Positions 37,300 to 47,859 of a stretch of DNA of 64,000 nt are shown here, one piece after another. Under the pieces are notes generated by a model that saw only the letters and a program-made list of their open reading frames with translations, made no database searches and had not been told where the DNA came from. The position numbers and the translations under genes were made by a program. Origin of the DNA: Euonymus europaeus. Its lineage: Eukaryota; Streptophyta; Magnoliopsida; Celastrales; Celastraceae. Position 1 is the stretch's first letter. The number at the start of each line of letters is the position of its first letter. The DNA is taken from assembly GCA_963580455.1 (NCBI GenBank), contig OY756957.1, forward strand, positions 29,046,501 through 29,110,500, given 5' to 3'.

Positions 37300-40200
37300 A
37301 TGGAGGGACAAGATATTTCCAGTGATGAATCTTACTTGAAACTCTCAAGGGAAGATGATGAGGAAGACTTTCAAAGTTGTTATGAGGATGAGGATGACAA
37401 TGACGAGGAAGTTTGGGAAGACAGTGAAGTATTGGCAAAGGAAGAGCAGGAGGATAATCTAGATGAAGTTTCAGTCAAGATGTATTTCAAGGGCATTTCA
37501 ATTGCCAAGGATGAAGATTCCTGCTCTGGGTTCTCCGGAATTGGGGTGATCATGGAAAGAACATCAGATTTTCCCACTATTCAGGTGCAAAAGGAGCTTG
37601 ACTTCTATGTTGAGGAATCTGTGGCTGACTATTTAGCTCTGATGGATGGACTGGCAGAGGCTGTGCACAGCGAAATCCGCTGTGTGTATGCTTTCACTGA
37701 TTCTGAGTTGTTATATGATCAGGTTAGCTCATTGTCTCAAAATTTTAAGATTTTCTTCTCTTTTATTTTTTGATAGAGTCATGATACTTGGTTATTTAAT
37801 ATATATTTACTTATGAGATGCTACTCTAGTGATCAAAGATATTCAAGCAAGACCTTTGCGGTACAATTTTGCCTAAGTTTTCTAAATTCTGAAAATTCAA
37901 GGCATACCAGGTATTGCTGTGGAAAGTCCATAGTTATGAAAGTCGGTCTCTGCCTACGAAAACATTTAGTAACAATAGAGGAACAAACATGAAAGGGCAA
38001 CCTTGTATCACAAATACTGTTAATAACTTAATATTATGTTTCACTGACTGTAAGCAGAAGATTTAAAAGAGTCTGTTTTGGTTCTTGTCTGAAATGGAAG
38101 GCAGAAATATTGTAGATTTATGAATTCTTTAAACTACACTCCATCCAATTGTTTAGAAGAGTACCATTTTGATCTATTTGTGTTATCTGTGAAACTATTT
38201 GTTAGATGTTTTTTCTCGAAACTCGTAACTTATGTTTTCAATGGTCTTTTTCTTCAACGTTTTCAGAAAAAAAATGCCTATTGGTTCTATCATGTTATAA
38301 AATTCGTCTTTGAAGACAATAATGCTATTTCCCGTTTAAATACTTTAATACCTGGGTTATTTAAATCTTTGAACTCCAGCTCATAAAATCTTCAAAATCT
38401 CTAGCCTATTAATTTCATGTTGCATTTTCTGTATCTTTCAGCATCAGTCTGTCTTTTGCTAATGATCTAATAATCCCAATAATCCACTTCGGTTATGTAA
38501 CATTTCAAGGGTCTTGGTACATGATTGTTGACAGATTGCTCACGAGAAAAAAACTGAGATCCCACTTCTGGTCGCTCTCAGGGAGAGGGTTTTGGAACAT
38601 GCAAATAGCCTGGATGCTTTTGTGCTAAAGCTTGTTCCCAGTGCTAAGCTGGACAGGCCATTGCAATTAGCAAAAGTAGCAATTGGGCTCGTCTCTTCTC
38701 TTGCCAAGGAAAACAAAGGAGTTGAAAACTGTTCCATTTGTTGTGAAAACAAACCATCACCAATGATGATTACGATGAAATGCACCCACAATTTCTGTTC
38801 ACATTGTATGAGGACCTATGTTGATGGAAAAGTACAATCATCTCAAGTACCTGTCAGATGCCCTCAGTTGGGATGCAAATATTACATTTCAAATTGTGAA
38901 TGCAGATTATTTCTTCCTCTCATCTCTTATGAATCTTTTGAGAGCGCCCTTGAAGAGGCAGATGTTCTCCACTCAGATAAAATATACTGCCCATTTCCGA
39001 ATTGCTCTGTCCTCCTTGATCCCAGTGAATGTTTGTCTGCAAGGGCTAGTTCATCAAGTCAGTCAGATAACAGCTGTGTTGAGTGCCCCGTCTGTCAGAG
39101 GTTTATCTGTGTGGAATGTGGGATTCCTTGGCATTCTTCAATGAGTTGTGAAGAGTACCAGAGCCTTCCATTGGAGGGGAGAGATGCTGCCGACATTAAT
39201 TTGCGTCGGTTCGCACAACATCAGAGATGGAGGCATTGCCAACAGTGCCATAGGATGATCGAGCTCACTCAAGGTTGCTACCACATGACCTGTTGGTAAG
39301 ATTTCTTATGTTCTTTTCTTTTACATATTTTCATGCTTTAGAACAAGGCTACTGAATGCATCAAGAATTGAGCTCTACACCTTGTTATCTTGGAGATCCA
39401 TGCCGTACGACCATCCCATCCTAATAAATGTTATGTGGCTACAGCCTACCTGTAGTTGTGATATTTCGCTTCCTTTTACACAAATATTCAATTCCAAATT
39501 GTATACCAATACATCACTTCAGAATGTGGCTTAGTGGTAGAATGTGGCTTAGTGGTAGAGTTGCCCGGGTGCAACCTAGAAGTCACAGTTTCCATCCATG
39601 GAAACAGCCTCTCCAGTCTCCACATGTTACCTTCAGAATGTGTGCATGTTGGTTAGAATCGAGACAAGTGTTGGAATATTTGATTAGCATGTGCTAATGC
39701 CCTGTTTAAATAATTACATATGAGGCATAAATCTTTAGTTTCATGTGAATATGTCATTTGTCAGAATACTAAATAATACCATTGTTTGTGGCTCTTATCA
39801 ACCTAAACAGGATGTTTGTGGTTGTGGCTCTGTATCTTGTTCCACTTTCTAATCTGGGTCCTCTCTGTCACTGTGCCACTGCACTCCGATCCCCCATTTG
39901 AGATTTTATTAATCTAGCTTTCCGTGTAATCTCACATTGAATCCACCTGTGAAATTATTAAAGAATGAAATGATTCAGATATGCACTGGAATAAACTTTC
40001 TGATTGTTCTTCTTTTAGCAAAATATATTGATTGGGGTTATCTATGTATCCTTTTTATCTTAATCTGCGGAAAGGATGTCATTGCTATTCCTCTTGCATG
40101 TTTGTGTCCATCATCCTTCTCGTGGCTTGATGTTCTTGAAGTGAATTCCAAATCTTCATTTCCTACAGGTGTGGGCATGAGTTCTGTTATTCCTGTGGTG

Positions 40201-40550
40201 CTGAATACCGGGATGGCCAACAGACTTGTCAGTGCGCCTTTTGTGACGAAGACAATTCTGAGGACTCGATTTCTCACTCTGTTCAAGAATCAGAACAATG
40301 GGCATGGGAGACTTTCAATGCCGTCCCTATGATCATGGATGCATACTCAGACCAAGAGAGATCACAACTGGCACTTATCCAGAGATTCCTCGCCGGTGGG
40401 TTCAGTCTGAGTGACCATAATCCGTGCCAATCTCCACCTCGTTGTACAGACTCATACGTAGATACCATGAAGGATCTTCATCAGCTCCCATGGCTCGAGA
40501 CATTCGTTTCTGTAATAAGTGACAATTACTACGAGGACTTCATCCAGTGA
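37300..40550 (+). CDS. RBR-type E3 ubiquitin ligase with RNase H-like N-terminus
   Basis: Three coding exons: 37300-37722, 38535-39295 and 40169-40550, giving 521 residues. The first 55 residues are strongly acidic. Residues about 57-195 are an RNase H-like (RVT_3) domain, with VKMYFKGISIAKDED and YAFTDSELLYDQ. RING1 (207-255) starts CSICCENK and has CTHNFCSHC. The IBR (about 293-346) has CPFPNC, CPVCQRFICVECG and the distal His/Cys. RING2 (376-404) has CQQC...GCYHMTCWCGHEFC, where Cys389 is the expected thioester cysteine. RBR ligases accept ubiquitin from the E2 onto this cysteine before transfer to substrate. The RNase H plus RBR fusion is a known plant arrangement; its retroelement-like domain is probably non-catalytic. 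The target is unknown. Intron 2 carries a small SINE. Confidence 0.93.
39529..39630 (+). mobile_element. Short SINE in RBR gene intron 2
   Basis: A tRNA-like box A (TGGCTTAGTGGTAGAG) is followed by TTGCCCGGGTGCAACCTAGA, GTCACAGTTTCCATCC (decayed box B) and GGAAACAGCCTCTCC, typical of plant SINEs. Perfect 12-bp flanks CTTCAGAATGTG (39517-39528 and 39631-39642) are a target duplication. An 18-bp internal tandem (AGAATGTGGCTTAGTGGT twice from 39521) suggests slippage after insertion. Confidence 0.65.
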
Positions 40551-42549
40551 AGCAAATATACGAGTATGCTGAACAAGGGAAGCTAGTTATTTGGCTCTCC
40601 AGCAGTTGTATGTGAGTGAGGAGGAAGAGTTTCTCACTCTCACTGCTCCATTATCATTTACTTGGGAGTGTTCAGACTGGAACTTCTATTCCATGTACTA
40701 TTTGATTACTGCACACTACATGAATGACCTGAAGTGTAGGCCATGACTGAGAGAAGAAGTGATATGAGACTGCTTTCCACTGAAAAGAGAATGGCTTGAA
40801 TAGATAGAGAAAACATTGATTATGAAATCAATTAAAGGAGATTGAGTGTGGCCTAGTATTGGATGAATTCCTCGTTACAAAAAAATAAAATAAAATAAAA
40901 TTAGAGGAGATTAAGTGAAACAAATTCATTATATATCTGTTTTATTTGTACTTGCTATTATGCCTTTTATTTTCTGGAAAATGTTAAAGGTCACCAAACT
41001 ATTTCATACATATTGTCCATAATTTATGTGGGATGATATCTCATGTCATATAGATTATTATATAATAATTTATGATACACTTCTCAAGAAAAAAAATCCT
41101 AACTGGCTAACTCTCTCCCCTCCTAAAATTTTGGTCTTCCCGCTTCTCTCTTTTCTTAACTTTACATGTTATCATAATTGTTTCAATTAAGGTGGACAGT
41201 TGCGACCTTGTGTTTTAGTCTTATAGTGTCTTATCATATTGTGTTTTAATTTTACAATGTGTGTTTATTATAGGCGTGGTTTTATTAGATTGTCTTTTAT
41301 TTTGGCAATGACTTATTTTATTGTATCTTATTACATTGTGTTTTAATCTAGCAATGCATTATTACCTTATAAATTAATTTCCAAGTGTATTATTACTTTG
41401 TATTTTATTTTGACAATGACTTATTGCATTGTGTATAGACATGTAAGTGCACAATGTAACCCACATGTCAACCACCACTAAAAGCTTCTTAAGGAACCAT
41501 AAAAGTGCTCAAGTAATGTAACACGCCGACCAAACAATGTAATAACGAAGAATCGAAATCGACTACCATTCATGCTGCCATCACCTCAAATTGAATCCCT
41601 AAGCTTCAAACAAGCTAAATTGGTTGGCACTCGCAATCAAAATTCGCTTAAAACATCGAAAAAAATGGTTAAAAAATTGTGGCATCCATCAGAAAAAAGT
41701 GACAGATCCGACCAATTTCGACAATTTCATGCATCGATGCCACCGTCCGACTTCTTATGGTAATACACTCCTGATTCAGCCATTTTCAGTCGAATGGACC
41801 ACAGGATTCCGACGACCTCACTATTCATGTGTTTTCTCTATGTGTGAGAGAGAGAGAGAATGAGTGAGAGAGAGGGGGAATGGGTATGGGTGTGATTGAT
41901 TTACGACAATTAAATGAGTTTCATTTTCAAAATTCAAATATATTGAGTCACAAATCTATGTAGCATGTCACATAGATTATGTAAAATTAAGAATATCAAA
42001 ATTAGAGATGTGTAGTATTACCGTTATTTTCTTGTTCCAGGGTGTGTGTAGGAGTTTGCATAATGTTCTCTCCCTCTCAAAGAATAACATTTTCAATCCT
42101 TTGTCTAGCTATTCACTATTACAACATTTTATGGCAGAAAGGACATGCCATTGACACTAACATAGTAGCAATCCTCACATGTTCACCCCTAGTATCAATT
42201 ATTTGTTTTTGCTTTGAATACCTGCTTGAGCAGCACAGTTGCAATTTTGGATTGGATAGGTTGAACTTGAAGGATTTAAGCCAAAACACCTGACTCAGAA
42301 TCAGGGTTTCTTAAAGTATTGATCAACAGAAGTCTATTTGTGGTCTGGTCCACAGATAGCCCCACAAGATGGGAACTCAATTGTTTCGTAAAAGTAATGA
42401 CACACTGCAAGCTTTCCCATATTGTACAATACTTCAATGAGGGAAAGTAAGATATGGAACAAACAGGGAGAAAAAGGTACAAAAGGTTTTGTCATCTTGC
42501 TCCTGGTGTCTTTTGACAAATTCAAAAAGTACAGCATCAAATGATGACA
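40551..42549. other. Intergenic spacer after the RBR gene
   Basis: RBR 3' UTR, then AT-rich sequence. About 41215-41440 holds degenerate repeats of a word like TATTACATTGTGTTTTAAT. The frames at 41572-41863 overlap in two registers and match no family. No gene supported. Confidence 0.5.
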
Positions 42550-42565
42550 ATTAATTACTTGATTT

Positions 42566-42962
42566 TTTTTTTTTTTGAAACTAAGGAACTCATATTATAA
42601 ATCAAAGAGCAAATACTGCATCATTCAATACAATATTAGCAACAGATGGAGGATAGTCCTCCAGCAACACAAGCACATTATCTTCAGCCAGAGCTAATTG
42701 AGCCACCGCATGAGCAGCCTTGTTGGCCCCTCTCATGACATGACCCACCCTCACGCAAAGGAATTGGGTTAGGAGGAGTCTAGCCGTTTCAATGACAGCT
42801 CCACCCAGTAAGAAGCAAGGTTGCTGAGATTTAACATGTTGAATCACAGTTGTGGAATCACATTCCACCATAACCTTCCTCAAGCCCTTGAACCCATTTC
42901 AAGGGCAGTATACAATCCAAAAACAAAAGCCTCCGCCTCAGCTTGGACCACATCGGAAGTGG
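42566..42962 (-). pseudogene. 5'-truncated LINE with 16-bp target duplication
   Basis: Minus strand. Translation shows a LINE RNase H end: VVQAEAEAFVFGLYTALEMG, then after a frameshift KVMVECDSTTVIQHVKSQQP, RVGHVMRGANKAAHAVAQLA and the C-terminus to 42602. An A-run follows (T-run 42566-42576 on the plus strand). Flanks ATTAATTACTTGATTT at 42550-42565 and 42963-42978 are identical. The last 282 bp of frame are still open, but the copy lacks nearly all of the element and is shifted in its 5' part. It lies downstream of the O-fucosyltransferase gene. Confidence 0.88.
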
Positions 42963-42978
42963 ATTAATTACTTGATTT

Positions 42979-43320
42979 CTATGCAACAAAAGAAAAGTGG
43001 AACAACATTGAGTAGAACATCATCAATCGATCATGAAAAAAAGACCCCATAAGTCCATTGTCCACAGTAGCAATAGAAACAGAAGCTTTGTCTCAGCAAA
43101 TCAGTGAACATTTTCTTCCCAAAGATCATAGTGATTTCAGAAGATAATGATTAGTAGGGGTTCAATATAAATTCTACAAAGAAACTTATTAGACACCAAA
43201 ACTAGTGATTTCCTTATAAAGACATGAAGTGAATAAATCAAATAAATATCAACAGAACACAAAATATCCCATATCAACAGCATTGTATACAAAACCTTAG
43301 ATATTAAGCTCCATTCTTCC
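42979..43320. other. O-fucosyltransferase gene 3' flank
   Basis: AT-rich sequence, probably including the 3' UTR of the minus-strand gene. Nothing else seen. Confidence 0.5.
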
Positions 43321-44670
43321 TCAGCTGGAAGAACATGAGATTACATTCGAACCATAGCTGATTGCTTGGAGGCTTGAATCAGACATATTGGTCATCCATT
43401 TACTTGGGCCATTAGATTCTCCGGCTATGTTATACGCATAGGAAGACCATCTTACATCCATATCACATGAATTTGTAACACCCATTCTGATCATCTTCTG
43501 TGTTCTCTCAAGAACTATAAGGTTTGAAAATGTAGAAAAACTATTTCCTACAAACACATCAGCCCTTAAACACACTTCGTAATCAATCGCAGCTTGAATG
43601 AGATATGGGTATTTCTTGTAAATTCTTTCAACACCCAGTTTCTTTTTTTCAATAGGAAGCAATCCTATTTTCCAACCAGACAGTATGGTCGAATCTTCAA
43701 GAAGACTATCCGCGACAGCAAGATATACAACTGCAGGATTTTTTAGTCCTGCAATGTTCCCGACTCTCTCCATAATCTGCTCTTTGCTACTGCAAATTTC
43801 GGTAATGTGTGATCTTTGCTCTAATTTCTTACAGTGTATCATCCAGTCTATCTCTATCCTCATATGGACAGCTACGTAAGGCACTGGCTGTAATGAAGAA
43901 CTCTCCGAACCATCGCTATTTTCTCCGGAGTCAGATTTATATCCCATCTCCATTCCTAAGTCTCTAATCTTGGACACTACTCTATCTGCTTCTTTTGCAA
44001 ACTCATCAACTAAAACCAGACACTCAAACACTTTTGCATAGTCCTTTACAGGCCAATGGTCATGCCACAAAAATGGGTTTTTCCCAACTACTCTGATAAC
44101 CTCATACCCATCAAATGGTTCCTGGGTATGCTCTTTCAGTTGGTCTAAATCTCTCTTGGTTGTCCACTTCCTTCCCATTCCCTTCTGAAGTTCGAGCACT
44201 GCTGATTGATTCAAGACGTCTGAATAATGACCCAATTGAACAAACGCTCTACAAAGTGTGTTAAACTTTTCAAACTGAAACACCTTCTCAAAAGATATAG
44301 GCTGAAGACGGTCAATTTCCTTGTAAAAAAGTGAAGCACTCAAGCTAGGCATCAAGAGGGTTCTATTCAGCATTCGTGCAGTTAGGCAAGCTCTTGCAAA
44401 TGCTATCTTTTGATTGTTCAGTCCCCATACAATTTGAGGGACCTCCAGAAACTTATCTTTTCGGATTCCAAAATTAATAACCAACAGTGGAGTTTGACTG
44501 TGAATCACTTCAAGGACGTTCCATTCCATTTTCCCATAGCCAGAGAAAGAAGAAAGTAATACGGCTCTGAAGACCAGAGCAAGAACAAGAAAAGTAGCAC
44601 ATTTGAATGTTAAAGAACCAAAAAAGCGACCTAATAGTCTTGAATTCTTGCAATTGGAAAGCAAATCCAT
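43321..44670 (-). CDS. O-fucosyltransferase-like family protein
   Basis: One open frame of 449 residues. A single membrane segment (about 20-42) after a basic 19-residue tail predicts a type II Golgi protein. The GDP-fucose protein O-fucosyltransferase fold is indicated by INFGIRKDKF-type and ARMLNRTLLMPSL segments, the HxR motif VAVHMRIEIDW (His269-Met-Arg271), and the C-terminal GNSFSTFSNLIVLER block. Plant members of this large family are proposed to modify cell-wall polysaccharides or proteins with fucose; the acceptor here cannot be read. A 5' UTR intron is likely: an AG acceptor lies immediately before ATG (44671-44672, complement) and a GAG|GTGAGT donor at complement 45168. A low-complexity Ser-rich insertion sits at about 246-260. 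Confidence 0.85.
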   Translation of the reverse strand: MDLLSNCKNSRLLGRFFGSLTFKCATFLVLALVFRAVLLSSFSGYGKMEWNVLEVIHSQTPLLVINFGIRKDKFLEVPQIVWGLNNQKIAFARACLTARMLNRTLLMPSLSASLFYKEIDRLQPISFEKVFQFEKFNTLCRAFVQLGHYSDVLNQSAVLELQKGMGRKWTTKRDLDQLKEHTQEPFDGYEVIRVVGKNPFLWHDHWPVKDYAKVFECLVLVDEFAKEADRVVSKIRDLGMEMGYKSDSGENSDGSESSSLQPVPYVAVHMRIEIDWMIHCKKLEQRSHITEICSSKEQIMERVGNIAGLKNPAVVYLAVADSLLEDSTILSGWKIGLLPIEKKKLGVERIYKKYPYLIQAAIDYEVCLRADVFVGNSFSTFSNLIVLERTQKMIRMGVTNSCDMDVRWSSYAYNIAGESNGPSKWMTNMSDSSLQAISYGSNVISCSSS

Positions 44671-45168
44671 CTAAGATTCAAGGCTCAGGTAAAATGCAGC
44701 ACTTTCTCATCCACCATTGCAATAAACTCAATCAAATCAGAAACGGCTTAGGAATAATAAATGTAGCAGGAGGGCAAACCGGGATGAATTCAAATATGAA
44801 CCAAATATCTCCAAAAAAACAAGAAAATCTGCATTGACCCAGGAAAGAAAACAACCATCAGAACAAACCAAAACAGTGCAAAAGGTAATTCTACGACTAT
44901 TGACATATGTGCAGCACACTAAAATATGAACTTGACTGTGTGTACAAAATTACACATGCAATGTCTGTAATTCAACTGTGGCAAGCAAGATGAGCCATTC
45001 AATTTGAGATTGCAAATTCAAGGTGATCCACCAAAATGCGATACACACACACGTTAGCTACTCTCTTCCACAATCCAATTTTTTCACAATACATAAAAGA
45101 AACGGCAAGAACAGAATGCCGAAAAAGCAAACAAAGGAGGCAGAGACACGATATGCCGGCTAACTCAC
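44671..45168 (-). other. Probable 5' UTR intron of the O-fucosyltransferase-like gene
   Basis: The donor GTGAGT (complement of 45163-45168) follows GGAG, and the acceptor AG abuts the start codon. The 498-bp interval has no coding potential in the gene's frame. Upstream of it (45169-45700) is the presumed leader and promoter. Confidence 0.5.
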
Positions 45169-45802
45169 CTCCGATGACTGAATCATGACTCGAAAGCCAA
45201 TAAACACTTTTGTTTGAATCCCAATTGTGAGAAGAACCCAGATAACAAAACAAAAGCAAACAAGGAGAAGATGATCAAAATTCATAAAAGGGAATCCCAG
45301 AAAGCCTGAATTACCGTGAACAAAAAGCAAAATCAACCCACCACCATCACGACAACCAAGAATCGCATTGAAAATAAAATAAAAAATAGTCAAATTAATT
45401 AAAAAACGAAGACCCTTTTCTGGGTTCTTACATAAAAGAAGATTCAAGAAACTTAAAGGAGACGAATCTACAGCGCGTGACGATTTGGAATTGCGAAAAA
45501 GACCTAAAAAGGAAAGTGAAGTTGAGTCGGAGATCAGAGATTCACAGAGCAGTGAAGATTATAGGTTTTCATCAAAGTGTCTAATCGAGGTAAAGCCAAA
45601 ACAACCCAAAAAAGAGAATCAAAATAAAGAACAAAGCCAAGCCCAAAATTAAAGAACCATGCCTACCTCATTCAACAACAGAACAGAAGCAGCGCTGAAT
45701 GATAAGGAAACTATATTTGTCCACCACCATTTTCTTTTCTGAAAATGAAAATGGGTTGCAGAAACCAGACAAAAAAAAAATCCTTAAAATGCAAGTTGTA
45801 AT

Positions 45803-46489
45803 TGTTGAGAAATGAATCGATACAAGTGAAGAGTATACGAATAATTATATCACTAATTATACCACGTAAATTCTCAGGAAAGATTGGAGGGACACACTGG
45901 TCACTTAAATACCAATCTCCTTAGACAGAATTTTCCTAGACATGCAATTAATAGCACAATATATCATAACAACTAACTTGATCGATAAGTAGACCGAAGA
46001 ACCAACAATAACTGCACCAAAATTTTTACGTGGAAAACCCTTCACAGGGAAAAACCACGGGACAGTAGTCCAGCTAAAAACTTCCACTATTAAAATAATG
46101 GGTACAACAATATTCTGTAGTACACTCCACTACAGGATACAAGAGTGAAATAATAATTTGGAAACACTCACCCAAACCCGTAATACACCTAGTGTATTAC
46201 TCACTCATTCACTCTTTCTCTGCAAGAAACAACTCTTTGCAGGCACTCTCCAAAAACTCTCTCAAGTTTTTTTCTCTTCTTCACTTGTAGATCTTCACAA
46301 TGAAATTACTCATCTATTTATAGATGGAATGCAAATTGAAAATTTGCCTAACTTGCCTAATTTGCCTAACTTGTCTAACTTGCCTAACCAACCATTCTTG
46401 ACCTTAAACAAGTTTCATCCACCAAATATGACTACCAAATGTGAAATGTAGAATGTAGTATACCATATGAGGTGTACTACTACCTAACA
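45803..46489 (-). mobile_element. Solo LTR of a retrotransposon (Copia-type), 687 bp
   Basis: On the plus strand it starts TGTTGAG and ends CTAACA, the TG...CA inverted termini of an LTR. Both sides carry GTAAT (45798-45802 and 46490-46494), a 5-bp target duplication. Read on the minus strand, a TATA box TATAAATA (complement 46315-46322) precedes an R/U5-like part that includes the CGTGGTTTTTCCC and GGGTTTTCCACGTAAAAAT words common in Copia LTRs. No internal domain remains, so it is the product of LTR-LTR recombination. A run of about five TTGCCTAAC-like 9-mers lies at 46343-46388. Confidence 0.88.
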
Positions 46490-46494
46490 GTAAT

Positions 46495-47859
46495 AGTAAA
46501 TTTCTCCTTGATATATTTAGTATTACAGTAGCATGTGATGTCAAATTGTCTTCACATGGTCAAGTTGGTTTGCTTTGGATTTGTTTTATTCAACCACTTT
46601 GGTCCCCCATATAATATACTCACATCGATATTTCTATTTCTAATGCTCCCACCAACTCTGTAAATGGGCCAGCCTACTTTTAATGAGAGTGAAAACGGTG
46701 CTAATAACTTGTATCTGACACGTGGACAGAGCTGCTGCAATGCAACACTTGTAGGGGTATTTTCCAGGTGAAACCTGACACAAAGAATCTACGATCCCTG
46801 ACCCTAATCTCTGCCTAGGATCAGTTATGTTTGAGCCACCGTGGAAATCATAGGCTCCACCACTTCCACTAGCATGGGTATCTCTTGGTTTCTCTGGCCT
46901 CTTGCCAAAGCCGGGGGTCCCTTCACGAGAATGCATAGGTACGGACAGATACTTTACCCTAAAAACATTCACATGTAATAAAAACAAAGTTGAAGCTTTC
47001 TACCTCATTCTTTTTCATATATATGTACCAGGATATATTTGCGATTTATAAAAATTAAAAAATATTTAAATGATTGTGAAAATATATCAGAGATATTACT
47101 ATAATACTGTTTATTTACTAAAAATAATATCAACAGAAGAAGACGTGATATGATACTCGATTTCATCTTAGACTTCTGTAATGAAAACGAAAACAACGAT
47201 ACAAGGCGGGGAGGGCAAGTTCAGTGACGGCATGCTTAGTCCATTGTTTCTTACTCATATTGTCACGCTAGTGAAAGTGTAATGTGTGATAATTTAATAT
47301 TTTGAAAAATGGATTGTCAACGCTAACTTGACCAAAATTGAGGTGCATTTGAAAAAGGATGTGGTGCAGATAAAGCTGACCAACAACAAAATCACATGTG
47401 ACAGATTGAGCCAGGCCCGCATCTAGGCCCTGGTGTGAGTCATCGGGCTGGGAATGCATCGGACTATCACCTGCATAGCCAATGGCCAAATACTGTCAAA
47501 CAGAAAGCCTTGCCAAGTTCTTAATTGTAGACACCACCAACAGGATGATGCACAAAAGATTCGGTTGAATGTTTTGTTGAGGAATGCAATCCAACGACAC
47601 AATATAATCACATATTTATGGAGAACTGCAGATGAAGGAAAAATCAGGATTTCATGGACTACTTTTCTTCTCACAGGAAACATGTTTTGTTTCCCTACTT
47701 GAAATCAAATACCAATCAAAATTTTGGCAGATATTAAAGCAAGGCCAGGTAATATTTTAATTTCTTGATAAAAAAGAAAAACAACGTTGTATTTTAATTT
47801 CCAGACAGTTGAATACTGTCACTAGTTCTAACCTCCAACTTGAGATGTTTCTCAGCCCA
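46495..47859. other. Spacer between the solo LTR and the PPR gene
   Basis: AT-rich, including the 3' flank of the PPR gene. Several short minus-strand frames (46552-46987, 47268-47683) lack family signatures and overlap in different registers. Confidence 0.5.

Noticed and set aside
39937..40332. 131-residue ORF across the RBR intron 2/exon 3 junction
   Set aside because: Reads a different frame of exon 3; the RING2 frame is the conserved one.
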